This document shows, piece by piece, positions 47,891 through 57,950 of a DNA stretch of 64,000 nt (position 1 is its first letter; each line of letters opens with the position of its first letter). This stretch comes from Magnetococcales bacterium WMHbinv6 (lineage in GTDB: Bacteria > Pseudomonadota > Magnetococcia > Magnetococcales > Magnetaquicoccaceae). The notes under the pieces were generated by a model. That model was not told where the DNA came from and did no database searches. It saw only the letters and a list, made by a program, of their open reading frames with translations. A program made the translations under genes and the position numbers. The DNA lies in contig PDZV01000007.1 of NCBI GenBank assembly GCA_002753135.1, forward strand, positions 1 through 64,000. Direction: 5' to 3'.

Positions 47891-48445
47891 ATGTCCTTTG
47901 AATTCATCCCCACCCGCATCCCGGAAGTGTTGCTGATCAAACCGCGCCTCTTCAGCGATAATCGAGGCTGTTTTCTGGAATCCTGGCAACGGGATAAATT
48001 TGCCGCCGCTGGTATTTCTGCCCCCATGGTCCAGGACAATCTCAGCGAATCCAGCCAGGGTACTTTGCGCGGATTGCACTATCAAATCCAGCAACCGCAA
48101 GGTAAACTGGTTCAGGTACTCGCCGGGGAGGTGTATGATGTTGCTGTCGACCTGCGCCGCCACTCTCCCACCTTCGGACAATGGATCGCCGAACGGCTCT
48201 CATGGGAAAACAAACATATGCTGTGGATTCCGCCGGGTTTTGCTCACGGCTTTTATGTCGTCTCGGCTTATGCTTTGTTTACCTACAAATGCACCGATTT
48301 CTATGCCCCCCCGTTTGAACGTTCCATTCTCTGGAACGATCCGGATTTGGCGATCCCCTGGCCGCTGCAGGATGGTCAACCCCCCGCCCTCTCGCGCAAA
48401 GATGAAGCTGGCCTGCTGTTACGTCAGGCGGAGGTCTATCCATGA
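47891..48445 (+). CDS. rmlC: dTDP-4-dehydrorhamnose 3,5-epimerase
   Basis: RmlC epimerises dTDP-4-keto-6-deoxyglucose at C3 and C5. The 184 residues form the expected cupin: the N-terminal VLLIKPRLFSDNRGCFLESW, the catalytic His63 in LRGLHYQIQQPQGKLVQV, FAHGFYVVS and TYKCTDFYAP, which carries the active-site tyrosine. It starts 8 nt after rmlA and its stop overlaps the rmlD ATG (ATGA). Confidence 0.97.
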   Translation: MSFEFIPTRIPEVLLIKPRLFSDNRGCFLESWQRDKFAAAGISAPMVQDNLSESSQGTLRGLHYQIQQPQGKLVQVLAGEVYDVAVDLRRHSPTFGQWIAERLSWENKHMLWIPPGFAHGFYVVSAYALFTYKCTDFYAPPFERSILWNDPDLAIPWPLQDGQPPALSRKDEAGLLLRQAEVYP

Positions 48446-49311
48446 AGGTACTCCTGCTCGGTGCTGAAGGACAGGTTGGACGCGAATTGCGCGACACCAC
48501 CCCAACCGGCATAACCGTGACTGCCGCTGGCCATAACGTATTGGACATTACCGATCTGCCCGCCTTGCAACAGGCCATCACGGAAATTCAACCTGACATC
48601 ATGATCAACGCTGCCGCTTATACCGCCGTTGACAAGGCCGAAGATGCCCGGGCAACTGCCTTCGCCATCAACGCCGACGGCGCAGCCAATCTGGCCATAC
48701 TTGCCGAAGAGCATAATATTCATCTTATTCATATTTCTACAGATTTTGTCTTTGATGGCCGTCAGGGAACCCCCTATCGTCCCGATTCTCCCACCCATCC
48801 GTTGAGCGTCTATGGCAGCAGCAAGCGGGAAGGCGAACGACAAATTGTGGAAATTCTCGGCACAAAAGCCCTGATCGTGCGCACCTCCTGGGTCTACTCT
48901 TCGTATGGCAACAATTTTGTTAAAACCATGCTGCGCCTGATGCGTGAAAAAACCACCCTCAACGTGGTTGCCGATCAGATCGGCAGCCCAACCTGGGCCA
49001 AAGGATTTGCCTCCGCTCTCTGGAAAATGGTCCATCTGCAGCTTACCGGCATACATCACTGGAGCGATGCCGGAGTCGCCAGCTGGTATGACTTTGCCCA
49101 GGCAATCCATGAAGAGGGCCTGAATCGTGGCCTGCTGCTGCGTCCGGTCACAATCAATCCCATTCCTACGGCACTCTATCCCACACCTGCCAGTCGGCCC
49201 CCCTACAGTGTGTTGGACAAAACTGCCACTTGGCAGGCCCTGGGTTATACCGCCAACCATTGGCGCATCTCTTTATCCAATATGTTGCAACGGATCGGAA
49301 AACATGGCTAA
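48442..49311 (+). CDS. rmlD: dTDP-4-dehydrorhamnose reductase
   Basis: RmlD reduces dTDP-4-keto-L-rhamnose with NAD(P)H to give dTDP-L-rhamnose. The 289-residue protein has the Rossmann motif LLLGAEGQVGRE, INAAAYTAVDKAE, STDFVFDG and the SDR catalytic YGSSKREGE. Its start overlaps the rmlC stop by 4 nt and its end overlaps the rmlB start by 8 nt, so the operon is translationally coupled. Confidence 0.97.
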   Translation: MKVLLLGAEGQVGRELRDTTPTGITVTAAGHNVLDITDLPALQQAITEIQPDIMINAAAYTAVDKAEDARATAFAINADGAANLAILAEEHNIHLIHISTDFVFDGRQGTPYRPDSPTHPLSVYGSSKREGERQIVEILGTKALIVRTSWVYSSYGNNFVKTMLRLMREKTTLNVVADQIGSPTWAKGFASALWKMVHLQLTGIHHWSDAGVASWYDFAQAIHEEGLNRGLLLRPVTINPIPTALYPTPASRPPYSVLDKTATWQALGYTANHWRISLSNMLQRIGKHG

Positions 49312-50377
49312 TCTATTGGTCACCGGCGGTGCCGGTTTCATTGGCACCAATTTTGTTCGCTACTGGCTGAACAGCTATCCGCACGATCAACTGCTGGTCC
49401 TGGATGCCCTGACCTATGCCGGCTGCCAAGCCAATATGGAGGCACTGGCCCATTATGGCAATTTTCGCTTCATCCACGGTGACATCGGCAACTATGATCA
49501 CGTCTGCACCCTGCTGCGCCAACACCACATTGATACCCTGGTCCATTTTGCCGCCGAATCACACGTCGACCGTTCCATTCATGGTCCCGATGCTTTTATC
49601 CAGACCAATATTCTCGGCACCCACACCTTGCTGAAAGCTGCCAAAACGGTCTGGCTTGATGAACAGCCCGGTCTGCTCCACCGCTTTCATCACGTCTCCA
49701 CCGATGAGGTCTACGGCTCTCTCGGACCCAACGATCTCCCTTTCAGCGAACAGACCCCTTACGCCCCCAATTCACCCTACTCGGCCAGTAAGGCGGCTTC
49801 TGACCATCTGGTGCGCGCCTACCATCACACCTACGGTCTGTCGACGACGATCAGCAACTGTTCCAACAACTACGGCCCTTATCAATTTCCGGAAAAGTTG
49901 ATCCCGTTAATGTTGGTCAATATTTTGAACAATAAACCGTTGCCGGTTTATGGCGATGGGCTCAACGTGCGCGACTGGCTCTATGTCGATGATCATGTAC
50001 GGGGTATCGAAAAAATTCTGACTGCGGGCATTGTCGGCGAAGTCTATAATATCGGTGGCAATAATGAGTGGAAAAACATAGATATCGTCAATTTGATCTG
50101 CCAGGAAATGGATCTTGCCTTTGCCCAGCGCCCGGATCTGGCCAGCCGTTATCCTGCTGCCCCGCCTGCCAACGGTCTCGCCTCTGCCACTCTGATCAGC
50201 TATGTGCGTGATCGACCAGGCCATGATCGGCGCTACGCCATCAACGCCAGCAAAATGGCCTATTGGCTCAATTTCAATCCAGAGGTGGCCTTTGCCTCCG
50301 GCTTGCGTAAAACCATCGCCTGGTATCTGGATAACGAATCGTGGTGGCGGGAACTGTTGTCCCGCTCGGCTTTGTAA
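49304..50377 (+). CDS. rmlB: dTDP-glucose 4,6-dehydratase
   Basis: RmlB is the NAD+-dependent SDR enzyme that converts dTDP-glucose to dTDP-4-keto-6-deoxyglucose. The 357-residue product starts at ATG 49304 within the 3' end of rmlD. Seen: LLVTGGAGFIGTNFVRYW, LDALTYAG, AAESHVDRSI, HVSTDEVYG, the catalytic YSASKAASDHL and NNYGPYQFPEKLIP. With rmlA, rmlC and rmlD it completes the dTDP-L-rhamnose pathway. The unusual order A-C-D-B places rmlB last, 47 nt before the giant glycosyltransferase gene. Confidence 0.98.
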   Translation: MANLLVTGGAGFIGTNFVRYWLNSYPHDQLLVLDALTYAGCQANMEALAHYGNFRFIHGDIGNYDHVCTLLRQHHIDTLVHFAAESHVDRSIHGPDAFIQTNILGTHTLLKAAKTVWLDEQPGLLHRFHHVSTDEVYGSLGPNDLPFSEQTPYAPNSPYSASKAASDHLVRAYHHTYGLSTTISNCSNNYGPYQFPEKLIPLMLVNILNNKPLPVYGDGLNVRDWLYVDDHVRGIEKILTAGIVGEVYNIGGNNEWKNIDIVNLICQEMDLAFAQRPDLASRYPAAPPANGLASATLISYVRDRPGHDRRYAINASKMAYWLNFNPEVAFASGLRKTIAWYLDNESWWRELLSRSAL

Positions 50378-50424
50378 TTCTGCACTGCGGAGTATCAATC
50401 GGTAGCCACCGATGATAGAGAACC

Positions 50425-53400
50425 ATGCCTGCGAAACCTAAGCGCGTGCCCCCGCAACGTCTTGCGACGGATCCAGTCGCCGCCTTGATCCAACAGGCGC
50501 TGCAGCAGCATCAGAGCGGTGCCCTGGAGAACGCGGAACGACTCTACCGGCAGGCCTTGCAGCGACAGGCCAATCATGCCGATGCTCTGCACCTGCTCGG
50601 CTTTCTGCTCTATCAGCAAGGCCAACCGGAACAGGCGTTGACCTTGATCCGCAAAGCCATCGCTGCAGATGGCAAGCAACCCCTTTTTTATAACAATCTG
50701 GCCACTGTCCTGCGGCAGAGCGGAGATGTATCGGCTGCAGAACAGGCCCTGCAGCAAGCCTTGGCGATACAACCCGACCATGCCGTAGCCTTGTGCAGTC
50801 TGGCGGAACTGCGCCATCAACAACAGCGTCGTCATGAAGCCATCTCCCTCTACCGGCAAGCCATCGCCTGCCAGCCCACTTTATCTGAAGCGATCAGCAA
50901 CCTGGGAAACCTGCTGCAGGAAGAGGGAGAGCTAAGCGAGGCGATTGCCTGCTATCAACAGGCGTTAACCATGCAACCTGCCTCCTATGATGCCTGCAAC
51001 AACATGGGTTTGGCCCGCCAGGCACAAAATCAGCTTGCGGAAGCGGAAGCCTGTTTTCGCCGCGCTTTGGCCATTAAAGCCGATTTTCCGGCGGCACTGA
51101 ACAATCTGGGCAATCTGCTGCAACTGTTGCATCGACAAGAGGAGGCCATCGCCTGCTATCAACAGGCCCTGGCCATCGATGCGCAGTTTCATCCGGCCTT
51201 GGGCAATCTGGGCAATGTGTTGCGCGATCAGGGCCGTCTGGAGGAGTCTCTCACCGCTTTGCAAGAGGCGGTGCGCCTCAACCCCCTGTTGTATGAAGGA
51301 CATTGCAACCTGGGAACCACCCTGGTCCGTGCCGGTCGGATGGCAGAGGCGATGGACTGCTTCCGTCGGGCGTTGGAGATCAACCCCGATTTTCATCTGG
51401 CGCGCAGCAATTTGGGCTTTGCCCTGCAGGATCAGGGCGATCTGCCCGCATCCATCCATTGCTACCGGCAAGTGATCGCCCAGCAACCGGATCACCTGGC
51501 GGCCTATGGTTCCTTGCTGCATCAGGCGTTGCATGTTTGCGACTGGCAGGATCTGCACACGCTGCAGGAACGCCTGCTGGCGCTGTTGCACAGCAGCGAG
51601 CAGGAGGTGAATCCCTTTTTCTTTATCTCGTTGCCCTGTTCGGCTGCCGATCAACGGATCAGCGCCGAACGCTGGGCCAGCCGTCATTATCCGCACCATC
51701 CGCCACTGACAACCGCCCCTCCTGCGGCCACCCGACCGCAGCGATTGAAAATCGGCTATCTTTCCAGCGACTTTCAGGATCATGCCACCGTGCATTTGAT
51801 GGCCGAACTGTTTGAGTTGCATGATCGGAACCGCTTTGAAATTTTTGCCTACTCTTATGGTGTGGATCATGGCAGTCAGGGACGGCAACGCATTCGCGGG
51901 GCCTGCGACCATTTTGTCGATTTGCACGCCCTGGCGCACCAGCAGGCCGCCGAGCGCATTCATGCCGATGGTATTCACCTGCTGATCGAAATGAAGGGTT
52001 ACACCAAAGATGCCCGCCTGGAAATACCCTCCTGGCGTCCGGCCCCGATCACCATCTCCTGGTTGGGCTATCCGGGCACCATAGGTGCCCATTTTATCGA
52101 TTATTTGATCAGCGATCCGTTCATTACCCCAGTCGGTTTTGAGAACCATTTCAGCGAAAAAATTATCCGCCTGCCCGATTGTTACCAGCCCAATGACCGG
52201 CAACGATTGATCGACGCTCAAACGCCCACCCGGCAGGCGTGTGGTCTGCCGGCAACCGGGATGATTTTTGCCAGTTTCAATAAAACGTACAAAATTCATC
52301 CCACGCTGTTTACTGTCTGGATGCGTATTTTGGCTGCCATCCCGGAGAGTATTCTCTGGTTGTGGCAATCCAACCCGTATGCCGCCGAACATCTGCGGCA
52401 AGCGGCCAGGCAACAGGGTATTGACCCGGCACGGTTGCAGTTTGCCGAATTTCTCCCTTCGGCACACCATTTGGCCCGTTATCGGCTGGTGGATTTGGTA
52501 CTCGATACCTACCCCTGCAACTCGCACACCACCGGCAGCGATGCCCTGTGGGCGGGTTGCCCGATGGTCACCTGTGCCGGAGAGACTTTTGCTTCCCGCG
52601 TAGCGGGCAGTCTGTTGCACAACGTCGGTTTGCCGGAGTTGGTCACCCACTCCCTGGCTGAGTATGAAGCGCTGATTCTTGCCCTGGCCCGTGATCCACA
52701 GCGCTTGCAGGCCGTGCGGCAAAAGTTGCAGGCACAACGGCTGACAACCCCTTTGTTTGCTTCTTCCCGCTACACCGACCATCTGGAAGCGGCCTATGAA
52801 GCGGTTTGGCAACGCTATCAAAGGGGAGAGGCCGCCGATCACCTGGAGATTGCTCCGCAAAGTGAGGCAGGATCCCGGCTGCGTACCCCCCTCCGGCGTG
52901 ATCTCCCCCCGGAAGAGTCGCTGCCGACAGATGAGGTGCAACAGGCACTGGCCCTGCACCAGGCCAATCGCCTGCCCGAAGCGGAAATGCTGTATCGGCA
53001 GATATTGGCCAGCCAACCCAACCATCCGACCGTCTGCCACCTTTTCGGCTATCTGCTGCACCAGCAAGGCAACCATGCCATTGCTGCCGAATGGATTCGC
53101 AAGGCCATCGCCCTGCAACCAAACGACCCTTTATTCCGTAATAATTTAGGGACGGTTCTTCTGGCCATGGAAGAGCGGCAGGAGGCGGTGGCCTGTTACC
53201 GCCAGGCCCTGGCCATTCAACCCGAGTTTGCCATGACCCTCTGCAATCTGGGCAATGTGCTTTTTGATTTGGGGGAACGGGAAGAGGCGTTGCAACTCTA
53301 CCGGCAAGCGATCAGCAAACACCCGGATTTTTATGCGGCCTACAACAGCCTGGGCAATGCCCTGCAAAAGGAGGAACGTTTTTTCGAGGCCATCGAGATT

Positions 53401-56400
53401 TATCGACAGGTGTTGCGCCTTTTTCCCAACTATCCGGAAGCCTGCAACAATATGGCGGTGGCGCTGCAGGCCACGCAGCAACTGGATGAAGCCATCGCCG
53501 CCTGCCGACAGGCACTGACCCTCAAAACCGATTATCCAGAGGCTTATCGCAATCTGGGCAACATTCTGCTGATGCAGGGACGTGCCGATGAGGCCATCGC
53601 CAGCTACCGCCAGGCATTGCGCATCCAGCCCAACTATCGGGATGCCCATAACAATTTGGGCAACGCCTTGCTGGGCCAGGGCAAATTACAAGAGGCCACC
53701 GAATCCTACCGCAAGGCGCTGGCCATCTCCCCGGATCTGTATGAAGCGCACAACAATCTGGGTATCGCCCTGCAAGAGCAGGGATTGCTCGAAGAGGCCA
53801 TCCACTGCTACCGCCAGGCGCTGGCTCTGAAAGCGGACTATGGCGGAGCCTTGGGCAATTTGGGCGTGGCGTTGATCGATCAGGGGCGTCTCGATGAGGC
53901 CATTGCCTGTTATGAACAGGCGATTGTTGCTGCTCCCGATGAACCAAACCATCAAAGTGCGCTGCTGCACCAAATGCTCCATCTGTGCGATTGGCGCCAG
54001 TTTCATGAGCGCTATGCCCGGATGATTGCCACCTTTCGCGCCCACGACAAAGAGTCCAACCCCTTTGTCTTTTTATCGCTGCCTACCACCCCCGAAGAGC
54101 AGCGTCTCTGTGCCAGCCGTTTTATCCGCAACCGTCATCCCACGACCGTCAACCTGACGGCAGGCCGCCGTTTTGACCCGGATCCGCCAAAGTTAAAAAT
54201 CGGTTATCTTTCAAGTGATTACCAAAATCACCCGGTTGCTTTTCTCACCGCTGAACTGTTTGAACTGCACGACCGCAGCCGTTTTGAGATTACCGCCTAC
54301 TCTTACGGCAGTGACGATGGTCGGGAGATGCGGCGACGGATCATGGCGGCCAGCGACCATTTTGTCGATCTGCGCCCCCTGACCTACGAACAGGCGGCCC
54401 AGCGTATCGCCGAGGATGGTACCCATATTCTGCTCGAACTCAACGGCTTTACCAAAGATGCCCGTCTGCAGATTCCCGCCATGCGTCCGGCACCGATTCA
54501 GATCAGCTGGCTTGGCTATCTGGGCAGCTCCGGGGCTCCCTTCATCGATTATCTTTTAACCGACAGTTTCATTACCCCTGAAGGTTATGAAGACCATTTC
54601 AGTGAAAAGGTGTTGCGCCTGCCGGAGTGTTTTCAACCCAACGACCGGCAACGCAGCATTGCCCCCACGCCGACACGGGCAGAACGGGGCCTGCCGGCAG
54701 AGGGTTTTATTTTTGCCAGCTTCAACAAAAGCTATAAATTCAATCCCGACACCTTTGATGTCTGGATGCGTCTGCTGCAACAAACGCCGGACAGTCTGTT
54801 GTGGCTGGTCGCCTCCAACCATTGGGTAGAGGAAAATTTGCGCCGCGAGGCTGAAGCACGTGGGGTTTCCCGGCAGCGATTGTTCTTTGCCCCCAAGATG
54901 GAACTGGCTGAATATCTGGCCAATTATCGGCTGGTGGATCTGGTGCTGGATACTTTCCCCTACAATTCCGGCACCACCGCCAGCAACGCCTTGTGGGCAG
55001 GCTGCCCGATGATCACCTGTGCGGGAGAAAATTTTGTCTCCCGCCAGGCGGGCAGTCTGTTGACCCATGTAGGGCTGGGTGAACTGGTCACCCACTCTTT
55101 GGCCGAATATGAAGCCGTGGCGTTGCAATTGGCGCATGATCCGCAACGGTTGGCTGCCTTGCGGCAACGACTGCAAGCCAATCTGGCCACTGCCCCGCTG
55201 TTTGATTCGCCCCGTTTCACCCGTCATCTGGAACGGGCCTATGAGGCGGTTTGGCAGCGCTTTCGGCAGGGTGCCAAACCCGATCATCTGACCATTGCCG
55301 CGCTGCCGCCTGGCGACGCCCCGGCCCCACTTCCCCTGGCCCCAACCACAAAGATGCCCATGACCGTCGCACCCCCCCCCTCTGCACCCGCCGCTGTCGG
55401 CAACGTAAGCAACCTGACTGCCGTGCAACTGGTGGGCTTGGCCGAGCAACAGATTGCCCAAGGAGCAGCCGCTGCCGCCGCCGAACTCTATCAAACCTGG
55501 TTGCAGGATAATGCCACGGCGGCCATTGCCTACGCCATTCAATTCAATCTGGGCATTCTTTATCAACAAATGCGGCAACTGCCGCAGGCCAAAATGGCCT
55601 GGGAGAAGGCCATTGCCAGCAAACCTCTCTTTTTCCCTGCTTATATCAACCTTGCCGGTTTGCTGGAATCTCTGGAAGGGGCGCAGGCCGCCGAAAATTG
55701 CTGGCACGCCCTGCTCACCCGTCTGCCGCTGCATGATCCGCAGCAGCAGGGGACGCTGTTGACCGCTTTCAAGCAGATTGCCCGCTTGACCGCCTCGCAC
55801 CACAATCGTCTGTTTGCCGATGGGGCCGCCCGGGCCATCGAACACTCCCTGCCTGTTCCAGAGCTGCTGCAGCTGGCCAGCCAGTTGAGTGATAACGGTG
55901 AGTCACAAAAGATGGTCGATCTCTACCGCATCTGGCTGGCTTACAACGGCGAGGATCCTCTGGCCCATGCCATTCATTTCAATCTGGGCACCTGTCTGAG
56001 CCAGGGCAGTGATTTGGCGCTGGCCCATGTTGCCTTTCAGGAGGCGATCCGTCTTAATCCCGATTTTTATCCGGCCTATATCAACCTGGGCGGGCTGCTG
56101 GATCGCAGCGCCTCCCCCCAGGAGGCCATCGCCTGCTGGCAGAAGGTGATTGAGCGGTTACCTGCAATCCGCGGCGATACCATCGAATACAAACTGGCCG
56201 CACTCAAACAGATTGCCCGTGTGGCCACCCAACCGGAACAGGCGGAAGAGGCGCTGCGGCAAAGTCTGGAAATTAATCCCAACCAGCGCGAAATTCTGCA
56301 ACAGTGGATCAACAAACGGCAGGCACAGTGCAAATGGCCGATCATTGAACCCTTTCCCTATTGCAATAAAGCACAACTGATGCGCGGTTTTGCGCCGCTC

Positions 56401-57807
56401 TCAGCCGCCTTGTATACCGACGATCCGTTATGGCAGTTGGCCAATGCCGCCCACTACAACCATTTTGAAATCGGTAAACCGACCTGCACCTTCATGGAGA
56501 GCCACGAAGCCTTGTTGGCCCTGGATGACCAGCAACCGCTGCGCGTCGGTTACCTCTCTTCTGATCTGCGTGATCACGCGGTCGGCTACCTGACCGCCGA
56601 AGTCTATGAATTGCATGATCGACGCCATGTAGAACAGTTTCTCTATTATATCGGAATACCGACCGATACCCCCTTTCACCAACGCATCAAGCGGGCCGCC
56701 GATCATTGGGTCGACATCTCCCATCTCTCCGACGAAGAGGCCGCCCGGCGTATCGTGGAAGATCGCATTCAAATTCTTGTCGATCTCAACGGCTATACGC
56801 ACAGCGCCCGCCTGCAGTTGCTGGCCATGCGACCGGCACCCATTCTCGTCAACTGGCTTGGCTATCCCGGCACCACCGGCAGCCCCTATCACAACTACAT
56901 CATTGCCGATGCGTTCATCATTCCGCCAGAACATGAACTGTACTATTCGGAAAAGGTGGTGCGTCTGCCCTGTTATCAACCCAATGACCGACAGCGTCTG
57001 CTGGCCGAACATCGTCCCACCCGTGCGGAAGCCGGTCTGCCAGAGGAGGCCATGGTCTACAGCTGCCTGAATGGTGCGCAGAAAATTACCCCCTTTATCT
57101 GGAAACTGTGGATGGATATTTTGCGCCAGGTGCCAGAAAGCCTCCTCTGGCTGCTCAACGAAGATGAAGCCATCCGCAACCGACTGCGCCTGGCAGCACA
57201 ACAGCAGGGTATCCAGCCCGAACGGCTGATTTTTGCCGACCGCAAACTCAACGCTGAACATCTGGTCCGTTTTCCCCTGGCCGATTTGACCATCGACTCC
57301 GCCCCGTATGGTTCCCACACCACCGCCTCCGATGCCCTGTGGATGGGCGTACCGGTGTTGACCCTGGTGGGTCTGGGATTTGCTGCCCGGGTGTGCGGCA
57401 GCCTGGTTCATGCCGCCGGATTGGATGAGTTGATCTGTACCAGTGCCGAACAGTATGTGGCCAAAGCGGTCGAACTCGGTCGCAATCGTGCGCAATTATT
57501 GGCCTATCGGCGCTTTTTGGCCGAAAACCGGGATCAGTGTACCTTGTTCAACAGTCCGCTTCTGGTCAAACGTCTGGAAGAGCTCTATGCCAACATGTGG
57601 CAAACCTTTCGACAGGGTCGCCAACCCCGTCCCGATCTGGCCAATTTGGGACTCTATCAGGAAATCGGTATCGAAAGAGATCAGGGCGGCACCGGTATCG
57701 CCGAACAGGAGAGTTATCACGCCGATTATCTGGCCCGCCTGCGCACAAAAAATCGTTACAGTTTCATTCGCGCTGATCAACGCTTATGGCGTGATGAAAT
57801 TAATTAA
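50425..57807 (+). CDS. three-module TPR/OGT-like (SPINDLY, GT41-type) protein
   Basis: This 2,460-residue cytoplasmic protein repeats one architecture three times: TPR array then an O-GlcNAc-transferase-like domain. Module 1 has TPRs about 15-400 and OGT about 440-806; module 2, TPRs about 836-1250 and OGT about 1258-1622; a Pro/Ala-rich linker (about 1632-1663) leads to module 3, with TPR-like helices about 1668-2010 and OGT about 2039-2400. Against human OGT as I remember it, the His498 position is kept in all three (SSDFQDHA, SSDYQNHP, SSDLRDHA) and the Lys842 position too (YKIHP, YKFNP, QKITP). The His558 position is His, His, Gln. The HTTxxD motif is intact in modules 1 and 3 (NSHTTGSD, GSHTTASD) but reads NSGTTASN in module 2. 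It follows rmlB by 47 nt, perhaps in the same operon. Donor and target are unknown. Confidence 0.85.
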   Translation: MPAKPKRVPPQRLATDPVAALIQQALQQHQSGALENAERLYRQALQRQANHADALHLLGFLLYQQGQPEQALTLIRKAIAADGKQPLFYNNLATVLRQSGDVSAAEQALQQALAIQPDHAVALCSLAELRHQQQRRHEAISLYRQAIACQPTLSEAISNLGNLLQEEGELSEAIACYQQALTMQPASYDACNNMGLARQAQNQLAEAEACFRRALAIKADFPAALNNLGNLLQLLHRQEEAIACYQQALAIDAQFHPALGNLGNVLRDQGRLEESLTALQEAVRLNPLLYEGHCNLGTTLVRAGRMAEAMDCFRRALEINPDFHLARSNLGFALQDQGDLPASIHCYRQVIAQQPDHLAAYGSLLHQALHVCDWQDLHTLQERLLALLHSSEQEVNPFFFISLPCSAADQRISAERWASRHYPHHPPLTTAPPAATRPQRLKIGYLSSDFQDHATVHLMAELFELHDRNRFEIFAYSYGVDHGSQGRQRIRGACDHFVDLHALAHQQAAERIHADGIHLLIEMKGYTKDARLEIPSWRPAPITISWLGYPGTIGAHFIDYLISDPFITPVGFENHFSEKIIRLPDCYQPNDRQRLIDAQTPTRQACGLPATGMIFASFNKTYKIHPTLFTVWMRILAAIPESILWLWQSNPYAAEHLRQAARQQGIDPARLQFAEFLPSAHHLARYRLVDLVLDTYPCNSHTTGSDALWAGCPMVTCAGETFASRVAGSLLHNVGLPELVTHSLAEYEALILALARDPQRLQAVRQKLQAQRLTTPLFASSRYTDHLEAAYEAVWQRYQRGEAADHLEIAPQSEAGSRLRTPLRRDLPPEESLPTDEVQQALALHQANRLPEAEMLYRQILASQPNHPTVCHLFGYLLHQQGNHAIAAEWIRKAIALQPNDPLFRNNLGTVLLAMEERQEAVACYRQALAIQPEFAMTLCNLGNVLFDLGEREEALQLYRQAISKHPDFYAAYNSLGNALQKEERFFEAIEIYRQVLRLFPNYPEACNNMAVALQATQQLDEAIAACRQALTLKTDYPEAYRNLGNILLMQGRADEAIASYRQALRIQPNYRDAHNNLGNALLGQGKLQEATESYRKALAISPDLYEAHNNLGIALQEQGLLEEAIHCYRQALALKADYGGALGNLGVALIDQGRLDEAIACYEQAIVAAPDEPNHQSALLHQMLHLCDWRQFHERYARMIATFRAHDKESNPFVFLSLPTTPEEQRLCASRFIRNRHPTTVNLTAGRRFDPDPPKLKIGYLSSDYQNHPVAFLTAELFELHDRSRFEITAYSYGSDDGREMRRRIMAASDHFVDLRPLTYEQAAQRIAEDGTHILLELNGFTKDARLQIPAMRPAPIQISWLGYLGSSGAPFIDYLLTDSFITPEGYEDHFSEKVLRLPECFQPNDRQRSIAPTPTRAERGLPAEGFIFASFNKSYKFNPDTFDVWMRLLQQTPDSLLWLVASNHWVEENLRREAEARGVSRQRLFFAPKMELAEYLANYRLVDLVLDTFPYNSGTTASNALWAGCPMITCAGENFVSRQAGSLLTHVGLGELVTHSLAEYEAVALQLAHDPQRLAALRQRLQANLATAPLFDSPRFTRHLERAYEAVWQRFRQGAKPDHLTIAALPPGDAPAPLPLAPTTKMPMTVAPPPSAPAAVGNVSNLTAVQLVGLAEQQIAQGAAAAAAELYQTWLQDNATAAIAYAIQFNLGILYQQMRQLPQAKMAWEKAIASKPLFFPAYINLAGLLESLEGAQAAENCWHALLTRLPLHDPQQQGTLLTAFKQIARLTASHHNRLFADGAARAIEHSLPVPELLQLASQLSDNGESQKMVDLYRIWLAYNGEDPLAHAIHFNLGTCLSQGSDLALAHVAFQEAIRLNPDFYPAYINLGGLLDRSASPQEAIACWQKVIERLPAIRGDTIEYKLAALKQIARVATQPEQAEEALRQSLEINPNQREILQQWINKRQAQCKWPIIEPFPYCNKAQLMRGFAPLSAALYTDDPLWQLANAAHYNHFEIGKPTCTFMESHEALLALDDQQPLRVGYLSSDLRDHAVGYLTAEVYELHDRRHVEQFLYYIGIPTDTPFHQRIKRAADHWVDISHLSDEEAARRIVEDRIQILVDLNGYTHSARLQLLAMRPAPILVNWLGYPGTTGSPYHNYIIADAFIIPPEHELYYSEKVVRLPCYQPNDRQRLLAEHRPTRAEAGLPEEAMVYSCLNGAQKITPFIWKLWMDILRQVPESLLWLLNEDEAIRNRLRLAAQQQGIQPERLIFADRKLNAEHLVRFPLADLTIDSAPYGSHTTASDALWMGVPVLTLVGLGFAARVCGSLVHAAGLDELICTSAEQYVAKAVELGRNRAQLLAYRRFLAENRDQCTLFNSPLLVKRLEELYANMWQTFRQGRQPRPDLANLGLYQEIGIERDQGGTGIAEQESYHADYLARLRTKNRYSFIRADQRLWRDEIN

Positions 57808-57950
57808 TGTATAATCGGCGATAATCACAAAATGATCGTGTCTAAAAAAAAGGAATATGGCAACTTACTGTCAGACTAAGAATCGTTCTTGCTGTGTCAC
57901 TCTCCACGATTCCCGCACCGGTTGACACGAGATTAGGAAAGGAGAAACAC

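Noticed and set aside
57810-57815. TATAAT box just after the TPR-OGT stop as promoter of the binding-protein gene
   Set aside because: No acceptable -35 hexamer is found 16-18 nt upstream; the site is in an AT-rich end where such a match is likely by chance.
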